Source of the DNA: Blasia pusilla | Lineage: Eukaryota; Marchantiophyta; Marchantiopsida; Blasiales | Length of the DNA: 64,000 nt | Direction of reading: 5' to 3' | Assembly (NCBI GenBank): GCA_050084515.1 | Contig: CM114272.1 | Location: 34,286,001-34,350,000, forward strand | Shown here: piece after piece, positions 32,809 to 45,300 of the stretch | Layout: each line of letters starts with the position of its first letter | How positions within the stretch are numbered: position 1 is the stretch's first letter | The notes under the pieces: generated by a model | Told to the model about the DNA's origin: nothing | The model's database searches: none | What the model saw: the letters and a program-made list of their open reading frames with translations, nothing else | Program-made: the position numbers and the translations under genes

Positions 32809-35636
32809 ATGTCGTCACTGCGGAATGCCGTCAAGCGGAAAACGCATAAGGAGCGTTCTCAGCCGTAAGTGTTTCGGGGATCCATATCCTGTATTGTGAT
32901 GGGATGCCTACAGAAGTGCTTGTTTAGGTGCAAAGTTTGATTTGTGCTGGTAATTCCTTTTCTTTGTCTGACAGTTACTCTGGGTCCGGATATGTCTGTG
33001 GGTTCTTGCAGGAGCGACAGAACGAGATGGGGTTTGCTCGAAAAGCATAAAGATTACGTGCTTCGTGCAAAGGATTTCCACAGGAAAGAGAAGACTATTC
33101 AGGTCGAGGTCTTCCTGAATTTGTTCAATAATTTCCACTGAAACATTCTTCTTGACATTCATCTGTACGCTGGAATCGTCAAGAGACTGGGGTGTATGCT
33201 TTTGATGTCCATCCATGACTGTCCTAAAGGCCAATCGTTAAAGATTTTGTAGGTCCTCAGGGAGAAGGCGTCCTTCAAGAATCCAGATGAATTCTACTAC
33301 AAGATGATCAACTCGGAAACTGTGGATGGAATTCACAGAAGAAAGTAAGAAGCTTGGAACACAAGTTTTACAGGTTTGATTTGGTTTTGCGCTATCCCTG
33401 TCTGCTTGATCGAAATTCTAAATGCCTTTCTTGCCAAATTCTTCCCAGAAATGGTGGAAAGCAATACACAGCTGAGGAAATTTTGCTGATGAAAACCCAG
33501 GACATAAGATATGTGCTCAACAAAGCTCAATCGGAGAGAAAGGTGTGTGACAACTCACTGTTTGGAAATCATAATCAGGTAGAGCTGAATTAGGCTATAA
33601 GGCGGATTACAAGTCAAGTAACACATTAGATTCGTGTATGCACTCCTTTGTTCCCCCAAAGTCTCAACTTATTACCTGTGATTCTGAATCGTTTCCTGTT
33701 ATAATTGGAGCAGAAAGTGGAGAGGCTACAATCAGTCCTACACTCTGTTGGGCAGCCCCTTTGCAACACCCATGTGTATTTTGCAGAAGATATGTAAGCT
33801 TCACATGTGTCTATTAACAGTACCATTTTTATGAGTACCCCTAAACCCTAAATGGCCCACACATTTTTGCTGTTGGGTGCAGAGGTTGGTGAGACTTCAT
33901 AACTATTTTAGGTTTCTTGTTTGAACGGCTTGTGAAGATGAGTCGCATTATAACCAAGGGCTGGATCTGAAATCGGTGGAGGGACTAACACAAAGAAAAT
34001 GGTTATAGTGTGGAAGCAAAGCAGTTACCTCTCGCAATAGAAGATCAACCTCAAGCTTCAAAGCCTTTACCAGAACGGATACGAAAGTGAGTGTTATTTT
34101 TCTATTTCGTCACTTTTTTGAACAGATCACCTCAGAGTACTGAAGGATGGTGTGGAAGTTAATCAAAATCATTGACTTGTCTGCTAGCAATAAATAAGTA
34201 ATGTGACTACATTTTATCAAGCGGATCCTGAGCAGAGGACTTTTCTGATAGCTCCTGTGCAGGGTTGCTAGTGTCCTCTGGCTTGCAACTATTGAAACAT
34301 CGGCATGGGGTGTTCGGTTGTAAATTTGCAGAAAGCAAGCAGTAGCATACCGAGAGCTGGAAGAACGCAAGGAAAGGGCAGAGAAGTTGAAAAATATGAC
34401 AGTCACCATGGGTTTACAGAAGCAGATCATGGTATGGCTCTGTGTATCTCAATACATCCGAGTAACCTACCTCAAATTTAAAAGTACTAGGTTTGCTACA
34501 CAGCAAGGACTCATTTTTGCAGTAGCTCCTATGTGGATGTGCTTCTTGGGCACACACATTGTAGGGCTGTCAGAGTGACTTGTCTGGAGCTGTATATCGA
34601 GTTTTACCTTGAAGAAGGTGAAGCAAAAGAATGGAAGGAAAGAGTTGGAAAGAAATGCCAAAAGAAAATACTAGGTCTCCTTCAATTCTTAGTATGATCA
34701 TGCAAATACACTATGACCACTTAAATTTGAGAGGAAAAGAGGGTTTTGGACTTGATAGTCTTTGGCAACGCCTTTTTTTATCTAAGCTCCTCACATATTT
34801 GTTGGGAAATACTGGATTAATCTCTGAAGCAGCATGTGTATTTTGAAGGGATAGCGGATGAAAGGAAAATGAGCGTGTTTAAATGAAAATGATTGCTTGT
34901 TTAATCTATTCCAAAACTTACCAGTGCGGCAGCTTTGGGTAATGAATCTAGGTTACTGAATGTGTTGAACAATTCTGGTGTTACCAGCTTAGCAATATCA
35001 GCATATGCTCTTGCTCTGTGTGTAATGAATTGTTAGTTTCCAATTCCAAGGCCTTAAAAAAATGAGTAATTCTTTCGCTTTTGTGAAGCATAAGTCCAAA
35101 TTTTTTAGTCTAATCTGTGGATTTACTCACAATAAGGGAAAGGAGAAGAAAATTCTTGTACTGTGTGTGTAGTCTTCAAGGGCTCTCTTTTGAGTTAAAT
35201 CTGTAAAACTCGTAAGACATTATTCAATGGTAGAAGAGGAATACACAGTATCTGAGGAAGAAGACAAACTAGAGAACCATACAGAATTAGTAGTCAGAAT
35301 TCTGGTGGCTGAGAGACTGACTTGTAGATGTAGCTACCCAGCAAAGAGTTGACAGTAAATAACTGTCAATGTGAATGTTAGTAGTCACATCATATCTGTA
35401 ATAAGCCCCCCAGACAAGCAAAAAACTGTGGGGATTTCTGGTGTGAATGGGAATGTAGAACACAAAATTTGTGTTCCATCTCTCAGATTTCGTCTCCTGA
35501 AATGGTTTCTAATTTTATCATTGAAATCCAGGGCAAAGGTAGAAAACGCAAGCTCCGGGCCAACCAGGTACCAGCAGGAGAAGATACTGTCAAGGAGGAG
35601 CCTGTTTTCAAGTGGAGACAAGTGAGGAAGAAGTGA
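32809..35636 (+). CDS. UTP11, U3 snoRNP / small-subunit processome protein
   Basis: UTP11 acts in the nucleolus in 18S rRNA maturation. Nine exons join without stops: 32809-32864, 33012-33102, 33253-33344, 33449-33542, 33714-33793, 33885-33911, 34009-34086, 34332-34431 and 35532-35636, giving 240 residues, close to the 228-253 usual for the family. Family features are clear: N-terminal MSSLRNAVKRKTHKERSQP, then WGLLEKHKDYVLRAKDFHRK, KNPDEFYYKMINSETVDG, MKTQDIRYVLNKAQSERK, HVYFAED, a coiled-coil-like AYRELEERKERAEKLKNM, and a basic tail ending FKWRQVRKK. The 27-bp sixth exon is the least certain join (acceptor gcagag, donor ttttag|gt). A telo-box AAACCCTAA lies in the fifth intron at 33843-33851, as is common in plant ribosome-biogenesis genes. 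The start is the first ATG matching the family. Confidence 0.93.
33843..33851 (+). promoter_or_regulatory. Telo-box (AAACCCTAA) in UTP11 intron
   Basis: The exact interstitial telomere-type motif lies in the intron after exon 5. Telo-boxes are enriched in promoters and first introns of plant translation and ribosome-assembly genes. Its role here is inferred. Confidence 0.5.
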
Positions 35637-37829
35637 CTTCCAGCAGGAACCCACCAGCTTTGAGAGACCAAACCTTGGATATCAGTCACATTGAGCTTAA
35701 TCAAGAATACTTCTGGTGAGTAAATCGATGTCAGACATTTATGCTTACTATCCTGCATGATTTGAAGTGGAAATTGTGGTTAACTTGAATGCTATCGCCT
35801 ATGTTATGAACTGATTTAGTGTTCTGAGCTCATTAGACTGGATATAGCTTGATGATCGGGTAGTGGATCATATCTTCAATAATCATCCATACTACAGATT
35901 TTCAGAACATTGTGGGCGAGGTAGAGCTGATTTTACATATGGTTTGTTATCCTTTGATGTGGATGCAGGTGCTCCAGGAAGACAGAGTGAGCAGGATGAG
36001 TAGTGTAGAAGAAAATTTTCTCCCTTGTACAACTGCTTATGCTAGGGAATAGTTGGGTATTTCGATCTAACCCATTGAATAGTTCGTGAGAATCCTGTCT
36101 GAATCATTCCCCCTCAATCCAGGAAGGTTGACCCTTTGGTTCTGGAATCTTAAGATCAAAAAATAATTGTACACTACAGTTGTCCACTGCTGGAGCTTTC
36201 TGACCAAGAGCCTCCTGGTGTCTGTATAATCTGTCCCCATTTCTAAAGCTGTGTTTGTTGCTGCAGTTGCTTAAGTTAAGAAATGTCACTGATGTCAACA
36301 AGATTCTGATTTTAGGTTAAATTACTTGATTGCAGCAACTGGATTGTGAAAGCAAGCGTTCTTACAGCTCGTTTTTTGAACGTCATCTATTCACCAACAG
36401 AAGAAATGGTATTGGAATAGGATGAATTAAGGAATGTACATCACCTTATAAAACTTTCTCCTTGAAAGCAGTCAGTTAATGTGCTTGAGAATCGATCTGA
36501 TCTTGGTGACCGTCTTAAATCTTAGGGATTAGGTGTGAAATGAATTTATGTATGTAACCTTAAAAATCCCGATAATTTTGCCACCTCACAACGCTCCGTC
36601 ATTGCAGAATATCGGAATGTGGACAGCCAGCTAGACTGATCATCATGTGAAGTGGTCATATGATAATTTCGTCTTCCCATGGAAAGGGCCCAAATCCGAA
36701 GTCCGGTTCAGAAACATGATTCAAGATGTGGCAGTCACGAAACAAAAGAAGACAGTTTTACAAACGGAGAAGAGTGACACTTAAGTCCGTAGGATTGGAT
36801 TTCTACTACTCCATTTTAACCCTCTCCATGACTCCCTTTCATTACTTTCATCGCACTTGTCAAATCTGTTCTCATTTTAAGGTGTTGGGCAAGAAATGCA
36901 ACCCATCGCAAAGGTTAAGTACACAGTTCAGAGGCCGGACTTTCAAAGCACCAGCACCCTGTAGAGTTAACCAGAAGTCTCGTCTCCATAGAACCCATGA
37001 TATGTCGCGAAATAGGGTATCCAAATATTTCCAGAAGTGATCCTTATCTTATTCATAAAAAATGCTCCAAGCCTCGAATGAAAAGACAACCTAAGTAATC
37101 CATCCTATGGAGACAGTCCCGTAATATAATGAGGCGCCCTACTAGGCTGAAAGAGGCGGGGCGGAAAAGGGCACTGTCGGGTCGTAGGGCGGGAGATTTT
37201 GAAGCGTCTCCTTATATCTATTTACGGGGGAGGAATGTGAGGCCTTTGGCGCTCTCACCGCCCGAAAACGCTGCGCACACTTCTCTACAAACGCAATAAT
37301 AGTGCGAAGCTTTCGTGGGACTCTCGCCGCTTTGCAGCCACAGCGAGCAGGACTCACGAATTAGGATGCCCCAGTATCGCAGGAGCTTCCCTCGAGCGCA
37401 GCGGACACGGAGAGGAGATGGTCCAATGAGTGGCACGCGCAGAGAATGAATGAACTGATTCTTCGTCCCCTGGACTTCGATTCGCAAAGAACGTGTGTTT
37501 CTGAGTCTCAAAGAGAGAGAGGTAGAAAGATGGAGGGAGAAGGAGAGGGAGCGAGGTCGTCGTTTTTTATGAAGTTATTTTGAATGATTTGGGCCGCTAA
37601 GCAGTGAGAGTGGTGTCTGTGGTATCCTACGCAATCCTCACAGGATCTAGGGCGGAATTCTCTGGATTCTGGTCGGCTTATGTGGGGGTGCTGCTAGGGC
37701 TCATTGTGGAGCGTTGTGAATGTGGATGGGGATAGGAATGGGACCAATTTGTGGAGTCAGGCGGTTAGAGGAAATGGATCGGTGATCGAGAGGGTTTGGT
37801 GGTTGGAGGCGGTGTGGAATAGGCCGAAG
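35637..37829. other. Intergenic between UTP11 and the small membrane gene
   Basis: No coding sequence is supported. The first part is the UTP11 3' flank. About 37140-37829 is GC-richer, with a GA-rich tract near 37510, and is probably the promoter and 5' leader of the gene starting at 37830. Confidence 0.45.
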
Positions 37830-38120
37830 ATGATCACTCGAAGAAATTTGGCAGAGCAGCTGAGGGATCATCAAATACGGTCGTCGAGTGATTGGTCCTC
37901 TCTCTCGTTCTGGTCGTCCACCAGTAGGTTTGATAAGAGCATAGTCGGGCGATGGTTGATCGTCATCTTCATCCTCTTAGTGGCAGCAGGAGGCTCTCTG
38001 TACTTCAGAGACCTCAGATTGTCCCTCTCTCTCTTGGGCGTCGCCATTGCTGTGCTTGCGTGCTTTAGGGCTGTCAGTGGCCGGCTGTTGAAGAGAAGGC
38101 AGCGAAGAGTGCTTCCTTGA
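37830..38120 (+). CDS. Small plant two-pass membrane protein, function unknown
   Basis: 96 residues. The ATG at 37830 is preferred over the upstream ATG at 37704 because the product then begins MITRRNLAEQLRDHQIRSS, which matches the conserved start of a small uncharacterised plant transmembrane protein family (as I recall it, MITRSNL..QLR..QIRS). A Ser-rich stretch follows, then two hydrophobic segments (about residues 40-60, WLIVIFILLVAAGGSLYF, and 66-83, LSLLGVAIAVLACF) and a basic C-terminus (LLKRRQRRVLP). The positive tail suggests that both termini face the cytosol. It has no introns in the coding part. No biochemical role is claimed. Confidence 0.8.
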   Translation: MITRRNLAEQLRDHQIRSSSDWSSLSFWSSTSRFDKSIVGRWLIVIFILLVAAGGSLYFRDLRLSLSLLGVAIAVLACFRAVSGRLLKRRQRRVLP

Positions 38121-38894
38121 TCTTCAAATGTTCATATCCCAGACACCCTCATCCTCCTCTACTCAAGCACTTGCGTTCAAAATGAGGTGAACCTTGTTGC
38201 ATCATGATTTATTTCAGCCTCAAGTCTCGTTGAGATTACTGCAGGTTTTGCTGTACAAAACACGGGCTACTTGAATGCTTATTTTCCACATGTGGTAATG
38301 CAATGATTTCTTGTCTGTAATGTTAACTACCATGCACGCTCACCTTTGCCTACTCCAAGTTCGAGTCCAGGATTTGCACTCCCATGTGATCGCATGAGAG
38401 TGAGTCGAGTTGTGGCTGGCATTTTCAGACATGTGATCTAGCTTCGGATTTTGAGTGGAATGACGAAGATGTCTGTAAGGAAAAGCTGAATTCACTTCTA
38501 TAATATCGGTATAGAAGTGATTGTATCTCGGTTTCAAGACAAAGGACGATGACCAGAATACACGTTCCAAATCTCACTTCACAGTACACCCAGGGAACAG
38601 GCTTCCCAGACTTCCCAACAGATATCGTCGTGTCGAAAAGGTAAGTGGGAATGTGAATCTCGTCTCCTCCGCCAACCATGGTTACAGGCTCATTTGCAAA
38701 TGAGTTGGTTTTCCAGACATGTTCATAGGCACCTTTATAAACGGGTTGGATTTTACAGGGGGAAAGGTTAAACTCAATAGCCTTAATGATAACGTTGAGT
38801 CTATACACATTGACAACTAAAAAAACTAAATGGGTGGTTGAGTGGTGGCTTTGAGAATCTCAGTGTCCGATGTAGAGCTCGAACTTGACGTCCT
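38121..38894. other. Convergent intergenic region
   Basis: Holds the 3' flanks of the plus-strand membrane gene and of the minus-strand helicase. A 127-codon minus-strand frame at 38425-38808 has no motif and is probably part of the 3' untranslated region of the helicase. Confidence 0.45.
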
Positions 38895-40598
38895 TTACTT
38901 TCCATTCACCATAGTAGCAGCCTGTGGGGTCCACTCAGCAAAACTCAGATTGGCTGCAATGGTGGAAGCAATGTCCTTTTCTTTGACGACGAAATTGTTA
39001 GACTCGCAGAAACAAGCCAGGTTCTGCCAAATCTGTGCTTTGGGGTTCTTTTTCACTACATCGTGATTACCGAAAATACACATGAACTGCTTGACTCGAG
39101 AAAGGAGGACATTAGCTCGTTGCTTGTCCGATGCGAACTTGGAGAACCCATGGGCTACAACCAGAGAGATCAGCACAATTTCGCTCTGCTGCCCTTGGAA
39201 TGAGTCCACATTATGGACCTCAGTCGCTAAGCCTTGGGAGGCCAGAAGCTCCGAGATGCGAGACCTCTGCGCTTCATATGGAGTTAGAACCACGACTTCC
39301 TTCCGATGGCTCATCTCTAGCTGCTGGCACACGTTTACAATAGCTTGTGCCTCAAAAACATTGTGAATCGATGTCTTGCCTTCATCTGTCGTGGCCACAC
39401 CAGGAATATTTACCCACAGCAACGGTTGCCGCACATCCTTCTTTCTGAGTCGAGAAGGAGCAGATTTGAGGGTGTTGTCGTACACTTCAGCTGACACGAA
39501 GTCACAGATTATGGGTGGCATTCGGTACTGGTCCCTCAGGAACTTCACCTCGCAGCCATGAGCTATGAGGTCGAACACACTCGCCACCTTGAATTTTGGC
39601 TGCCCGAATGGAGGCAGTTGATGAGGATCGCCTACAACGCTCAAAGACGAGAGATGCGGAAGGCTCAGCAGAGGATACACACATCTTCCCTCACCAGCTT
39701 GTGAGCACTCGTCTAAGATCATCGAAGTCACCTCCCCACCCATCAAGCAGGACTTGAAGGCAAGGCTTCCAACCTGTGCCAGTGTACACACCACTATCAT
39801 CACCTCCTGGTTTTGGTTCCGCTTTCTCCACTCCCTCAGTGCTGCAGGAGACTCCTCTGCAGATGTCTTCACCAGTACCGATTTTGCCAGCTTCACTTAG
39901 AGGCTCTCATGCCACTCGGTGTAGTAATATTCGCTGACCAGCAGCAGAACTCCAGGAAGCCCATTTTCTACGAGGGTTTCGGCAAGGTGCCGTACACTAA
40001 CATTTTGTTGGGCACTACATAACAGGACCTCTTTAGAGCTTCGGGACTGGAGCCAAGCGGTAGCAACTGCAGAAATCAAATGAGTCTTTCCTGCTCCAGG
40101 TGGTCCAATTGTTGCAGACAGAGGTGTACTGATGATACTGTACCATGCCTCCTTCTGACTTGAATCCAGTGATTCAGAAATGGCTCCCATGCACTCGGAC
40201 TTCAATTCTGAAGGGTTTCTGGGAAATGCTGTCTTCCTCGTCTTGTTGCACTTAGTGGTTTGGCAGTTGAGGGCTCGAAGAAGTAGATTGGGACAAAGAA
40301 CTGGCTTACAGAGCAAGTCATAGAATGCGTCTCGCAGCTGCTGGTGGTACAGGTTGACAGGATTGTTGTGCACGATGATACTACTGATTGAGCTGATATC
40401 CATTGTTGCCACTGAGTCCTTTGCAGATGATTCTGGTGCAGAGTGATTCTCAGCATTGGGCTCATCTTCAGAACGAACTAACAAAACGCTTCGGCCTGCC
40501 TTGCTCTGAGCATTGAAAATTGTAGGTGATTGGCCATTATTGAACTGGAGTTCCAGGATGAGTTTAGCTTGTGTGACAGATTGGACCACGCTAGATCA
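38895..40598 (-). pseudogene. UPF1-like SF1B RNA/DNA helicase with internal stop
   Basis: Superfamily 1B helicases of the UPF1/IGHMBP2/SDE3 group unwind RNA or DNA in surveillance and silencing. The minus-strand frame from about 40598 to 38895 has all core motifs in order: Walker A GPPGAGKTHL, Walker B ILDECSQAGEG, motif III VGDPHQLPPFG, motif IV-like RDQYRMPP, motif V VDSFQGQQSEIVLI and motif VI DKQRANVLLSRVKQ. One in-frame TAA at 39897-39899 splits Walker A from Walker B; the context (WHESL-stop-VKLAKSV) suggests a Tyr codon changed to stop. Upstream, coding-like sequence lies in other frames (40570-40727 and ATG 40854), so a short intron or frameshifts must exist. It could be a young pseudogene, a sequencing error, or a readthrough or recoded gene. 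It lies ~0.5 kb downstream of the giant gene on the same strand. Confidence 0.75.
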
Positions 40599-41100
40599 TC
40601 CAGAGGATGGTTTACACCTTTGACCTTAGCTCCTCTCCCTAATACCCGAGAGCGGAAGCTGTGCTGGAGAAGACGCAGAGTCTTGCCTGAGGCGGTGGTA
40701 ATTACATCCCCTATTGTCTGCCATACCCATAGTCAACTTTTAGCCCCGTGGGATCATTCAAAGATACATCAAGAGGCAATCCAGTACTATTCATATCTAT
40801 CTTCCACTTTTTGCCAACTAATTGCAGTGACTTCAAATCGCAGAGGGTGTTCATTACTATGATGAACTCTTATGAGTGAGAATCTGTGGATCACGTGTCA
40901 GACGCCTCTTACACTAAAATGTCAGACAAGAAGCAAGAGATCATCACGTAAATGAAGCATGGTATTCATGTTATAAATGTCCAGAAGAGGAGGCAAGAGT
41001 TCACGGATTAATGAACATGTTTGCACTTTCTATGAAGAAAAAGGGATCCATACATAGCACTTAGTTTTATATTATTTGGGAGAGCATCTGGAACAGATTT
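40599..41100 (-). other. Spacer with possible 5' exon of the UPF1-like helicase
   Basis: A minus-strand ATG at 40854 opens MNTLCDLKSLQLVGKKWKID and runs 46 codons. A second block in another frame (40727-40570) reads IGDVITTASGKTLRLL. Both are plausible helicase N-terminal pieces, but I could not join them to the helicase frame by clear splice sites. Confidence 0.4.
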
Positions 41101-42300
41101 CTAAGCAGCTCCTTGACTTGAAGTAGATGTGAGTCTTCCTCTGAAGAAATATACCTCAATGTCAGTCTTTTCATTGCACCTCAGTCTGTTGGCATCTGAA
41201 ATCGCCCTTCCGAACAAATCCAAGACTGGTATTGGGAGATCCTCCAAAGATGTGACAGGTATTATTCCAGCTTCGATAGCTGCTCCTTGGAGTGCAATCA
41301 TGCGGGATGTCCAGGCATCCAAGGCAGCATATTTGACCTGTAAATGCATGCAAGAGGCGTCAGTGGTCAACAACATATCACTTTTCATTGAGAAGATACA
41401 TCAGAGCAGGGTTATACACACTGAGGTGGAATCCCAGGTAAGTACACCTACGCACAGGACATGAGATGAAAGCTTTGCAAGCAGCAAGGGAGTTATTTCT
41501 GGTGCACATGAGTTGTACAGTTACACTCGTCCACTCACTACCATTGTCAAATTGCATGAAAACACTTCAATCTGAGACCCTTCATAGTAGCATTTGTACT
41601 ACAAACATGTCTGACAGAGGATAAGGACATAAGGCGCAGGTACTGCAACTCTTTGAAAGTTGGTTCCTTTCTGAACTGAATGATACCTGTTCCAAAGATA
41701 ATCTGGTACAGGCCCAATCACTCTTGGTGACCTCCTTCTTCTTCAGCCATTCCCACTGGAACAATATTCTGGGTAATTTTCATGACCAACCATTCAAAAT
41801 TAGGATAGCATTATGACAAAAGATGCAGTCAGGGAGTTTAGAAGGTGACCTCATGGGACTTTCTACTTTTGAGAAATCAACTTCCAAAACACATCAGGAA
41901 TTGACTGAAACAATCTTCAGAAGCATCTTCTGGGCCACATATTCACCAAGGTAGATGTAAAACCTGAATATCTGCATCATGCCTATTGTCTTTGACTTGG
42001 TCTTGTAAGCATGCGAGATGTTCTTGCACCCATTCACAAGAAGTTTTCTCTTCGCATAAATTGCCAGGGCATCCATCTGAACTTCCGCTCCTACTTTCAG
42101 AATTGTCTTGGATGATAGTAATTCAGCAAGTCTTGGAGAGTGTGAAGGAAGTTCACTGATCTCACGGATTAGAATGCACCGTTGGTGCATAGACAACTGA
42201 ATCAGGACTAATTCTCCATCATGCCCATGTTCGCAATCAAGACCAAGAACACCACTCGTTTCATTCTCTGGCAGGAGCCAAAGAAGAGCTGCTTCCACAC
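41101..42300 (-). other. DEDDy 3'-5' exonuclease module (exons 7-9)
   Basis: Motif I is GLDCEHGHDGELVLIQLS (D and E of DxE at residues 2368 and 2370; DNA 42230-42238). Motif II is VGAEVQMDALAIY with Asp near 2423. Motif III is YAALDAW (Tyr2489, Asp2493) at the start of exon 9, the Y-x3-D spacing of the WRN/Mut-7/EXD group. All catalytic acids are kept. Exon 8 (41768-41687) is joined in phase 2 and supplies WEWLKKKEVTKSDW. The protein ends about 70 residues later at a TAG. Confidence 0.85.
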
Positions 42301-45300
42301 TCGCCACATCATGCATCTGGACCATACGCACTTCAATACTAAATGTCTGAACTGATTGTGGGGTCACCAAGTCATTAGGAGGCATGGGCATTTTCTTAAT
42401 TATCTCCTTGGGTATGGTTACTACGAAACAGTCTCCTTCAGGCTTCTTGACTATTTTAATCCTATCGGCATCTTCGAACTCCTCTTCTTCGTCTGGAATT
42501 TGGGGGGATGGATTGGTTTGTGGTTCACTATAATCTGGAAATTCGTTCTTCAGCTTATCTTTGACGTCCACTTGCAACAATTTCCAGAACTGGCGCGTGG
42601 AGAGTAATGGAAGATCAGGAACACAGTCATGTTTCGAAAGATAATCATCGATGTCATCGTGCTCCTCCTTGTTAACCTGACCCCACCAAGCCACCACAAC
42701 GTGGTAGTCCCATTCTCTGAGAAGCCTAAATGTGTGAAAATAGTTCTTCGCAACCTGTCAGGCATACAAATTATGTTAGGGCACTTCGACCTTTACCATC
42801 ATCCATATGTTTATACTTTTGAGTCAGTGAAAAGGGAAGTGCCATTCTCTTCAGTGCACTACTCTGCATTCTGTTCTTACATGGGGCAGCTAGGCTGTTT
42901 CATTACAAGAAGGATCCAGCAGAGACATACTTGTTACAGAAGGATGAGACTCGATTTGGTAACGTATCTTTTACCTGGTCATTACATTGTGATCCTGCAT
43001 CAGGAAAGAAAATAATCTGCTGCACTGCCATCCTGGCTAGGTAACTTTGCAGAAGACATTTAGAAAACATAAAGTCTGCCCCAGACGCACCAATTGTTGG
43101 CAAGCCACTCAATGCTGCAAGCACGTGTGCCTTTAGGCCACCCTCGCACAATCCAACAACTGAATCGATCTTTCCAGGGATACAGCAGAACAAAGGTAGC
43201 TCCCCATTGATTTTGGGACCTTTTCCACCATCAAACTGATTATTACTGCTCACCCACAGATACTTTCCAGCCTTGACTACATCTACCTTGATTTGTCCTC
43301 CCAAAATCTGTCCAGATGGATCTCTCGCTGGGATGAAAATACCTGGACTTCCAACCAAGTGAGTACCATCTCTGCTTACACCAGGTATCAGTGCACTACT
43401 ATGAACTGCTGTCCCTCCAGACCATGATTGAAAATTGAACTTTGATAAATCTTCCTGACTGAGGCCCCTCCTTAATAACTCCTGTTAGACACGAATGGAC
43501 AGCAAGGTGATCCTTCATCAATCAATTTACAAGGCTCAAGAATATGGCCATAATTCAAAGCTTCATCCGAAACACTCGTGTTCTGTTAAGCAAAGATTTA
43601 TTAGGGCCTAATAATGTACATGCCCCATGCAGCATGATGTGACTAGCCTCTTGTGACCACATGGATAATTTAAACTTAGAAAAAGATACTCCTGTGGAGT
43701 GCGTGGACAAACTAGTAAAGAATGGCTTTAATAGTCTACGAAGTAAAATGAGGCAAGTCAGTCCAAGTCAGTCGTATTGCACACACTGGCAGGTGAAGTT
43801 CTGGTTTTTGGAAGAGGAAGGATGTAGAAAGAATGAATTTTCGAATTCTGAAGGTAAGTTAAACATCATACAAGTTTTGGGCTGGGGGTGGAAGAACAGA
43901 AGTAGAAGACTTACATCCTTGTGAGCATTCTTCAGAGACTTCAACTTGAGAAGAATATTTTGGTAGTGTAGATTCCTGAAAATGGTTTCATGCACTCCAT
44001 AGACTTCACATAAAACCTGTTCTAGATGTCTCTTTCTTTCCATGTAAGTTGGCAACTTCAAAAGGAGTTTTGTGACTTCAGTGCGGCATGCTTCACTCAC
44101 AAACAAGTTAAGACTCTGCACCGAATCTAGGAGCCAAAAAAGAATCTGCATTTGAGCCTCCATATGCGAAGTTACAGAGAGGTTCTCTACGATCCACTCC
44201 AAACATTTACTCACGAATGCTACTGCCTTGGAGTCATGGTAACAGAGTGAATCTCGAACGAAATGCTTGACCAACCCCTCAGAATATGGAGAAACCGCTG
44301 CACCATACCTGAAGCATAGAACCAAAAGACTGAGAAATCTACGGGCGTTCTCATTCTGAATGAGTTGACTAAGAGCTGACAAGATAGACAACGGTGAACT
44401 TCTCCAGAAAGTTTCCAAGAGCTGATTTCCTGAGCGGTCCACATGGATGGGTAGAAAATTCAAATGAGAGAAAAAGGGTTGAAGAACTGACGATCTATCT
44501 TCGAGTATAAGCGCCCCAAGATATGGATGTAATATATTGCTCCAGGATTTATCTAATGGTGAACAATGGCATTTGAGCAGACACGCATATTGTAATGCAT
44601 TCTGTGCTTGGAGTGGGTTAGTTGTAAGAAACTTCTTCACTCGCGATTCCATGGATTTTGTGAGCTTCAGATTCATGGAGCAAATCGTTTGAAGAACAAG
44701 GAGTTGGAGTTCTACAAGGACTATGTCCATGCTGTCTTTGAGGAGTCGAGTATCATGGTGATAGAGCTTCTCCACAAGGTTACATAGCTGCATAGATATC
44801 TCTTCTTGATCCTCTTCAAGCTTAACCTCAAGGGATGGAAGAATATTCGCCGCAAGAATGTCCTTTAGTTTAGCTTCTTCATGTTGGACTTTCCAGCTTC
44901 GTAACAGAGTCTGAGCCAACGTTGTCGAACTAGTACAAGGTCCCATAAAACATAGGTTACTGCAAATGCTCTGCACCTGTTCTAGCATGGCTGGAATTCT
45001 GCTTTGAAAATCAGCAACAAGTTGCCGACCTGTTCCTCCATCTGCTTCAAACTCAACTTCGTATTTACTTCGGGAGACATTACCGTTTACTTCTATCACT
45101 TGAGAAAGTTTCACTTTCAGCTGCTCAAACTGGAAGAACTCTGCATCCTTGTGTCTCTCACAAAGAACCTTGTACGTCTTGTCGGGAAAGACGAGTTGGG
45201 TGCCCTTTCTCACTATCATCGCCACAAATTCTTGAGCATCTTCAGTGGCTTCACATGTCTCCATCATCTGCACTGACCCATGACCTTTAGTAAGTTTGTG

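Noticed and set aside
37704-37829. Upstream ATG giving a 138-residue form of the small membrane protein
   Set aside because: The family-like N-terminus begins at the ATG at 37830; the upstream extension is unlike the family.
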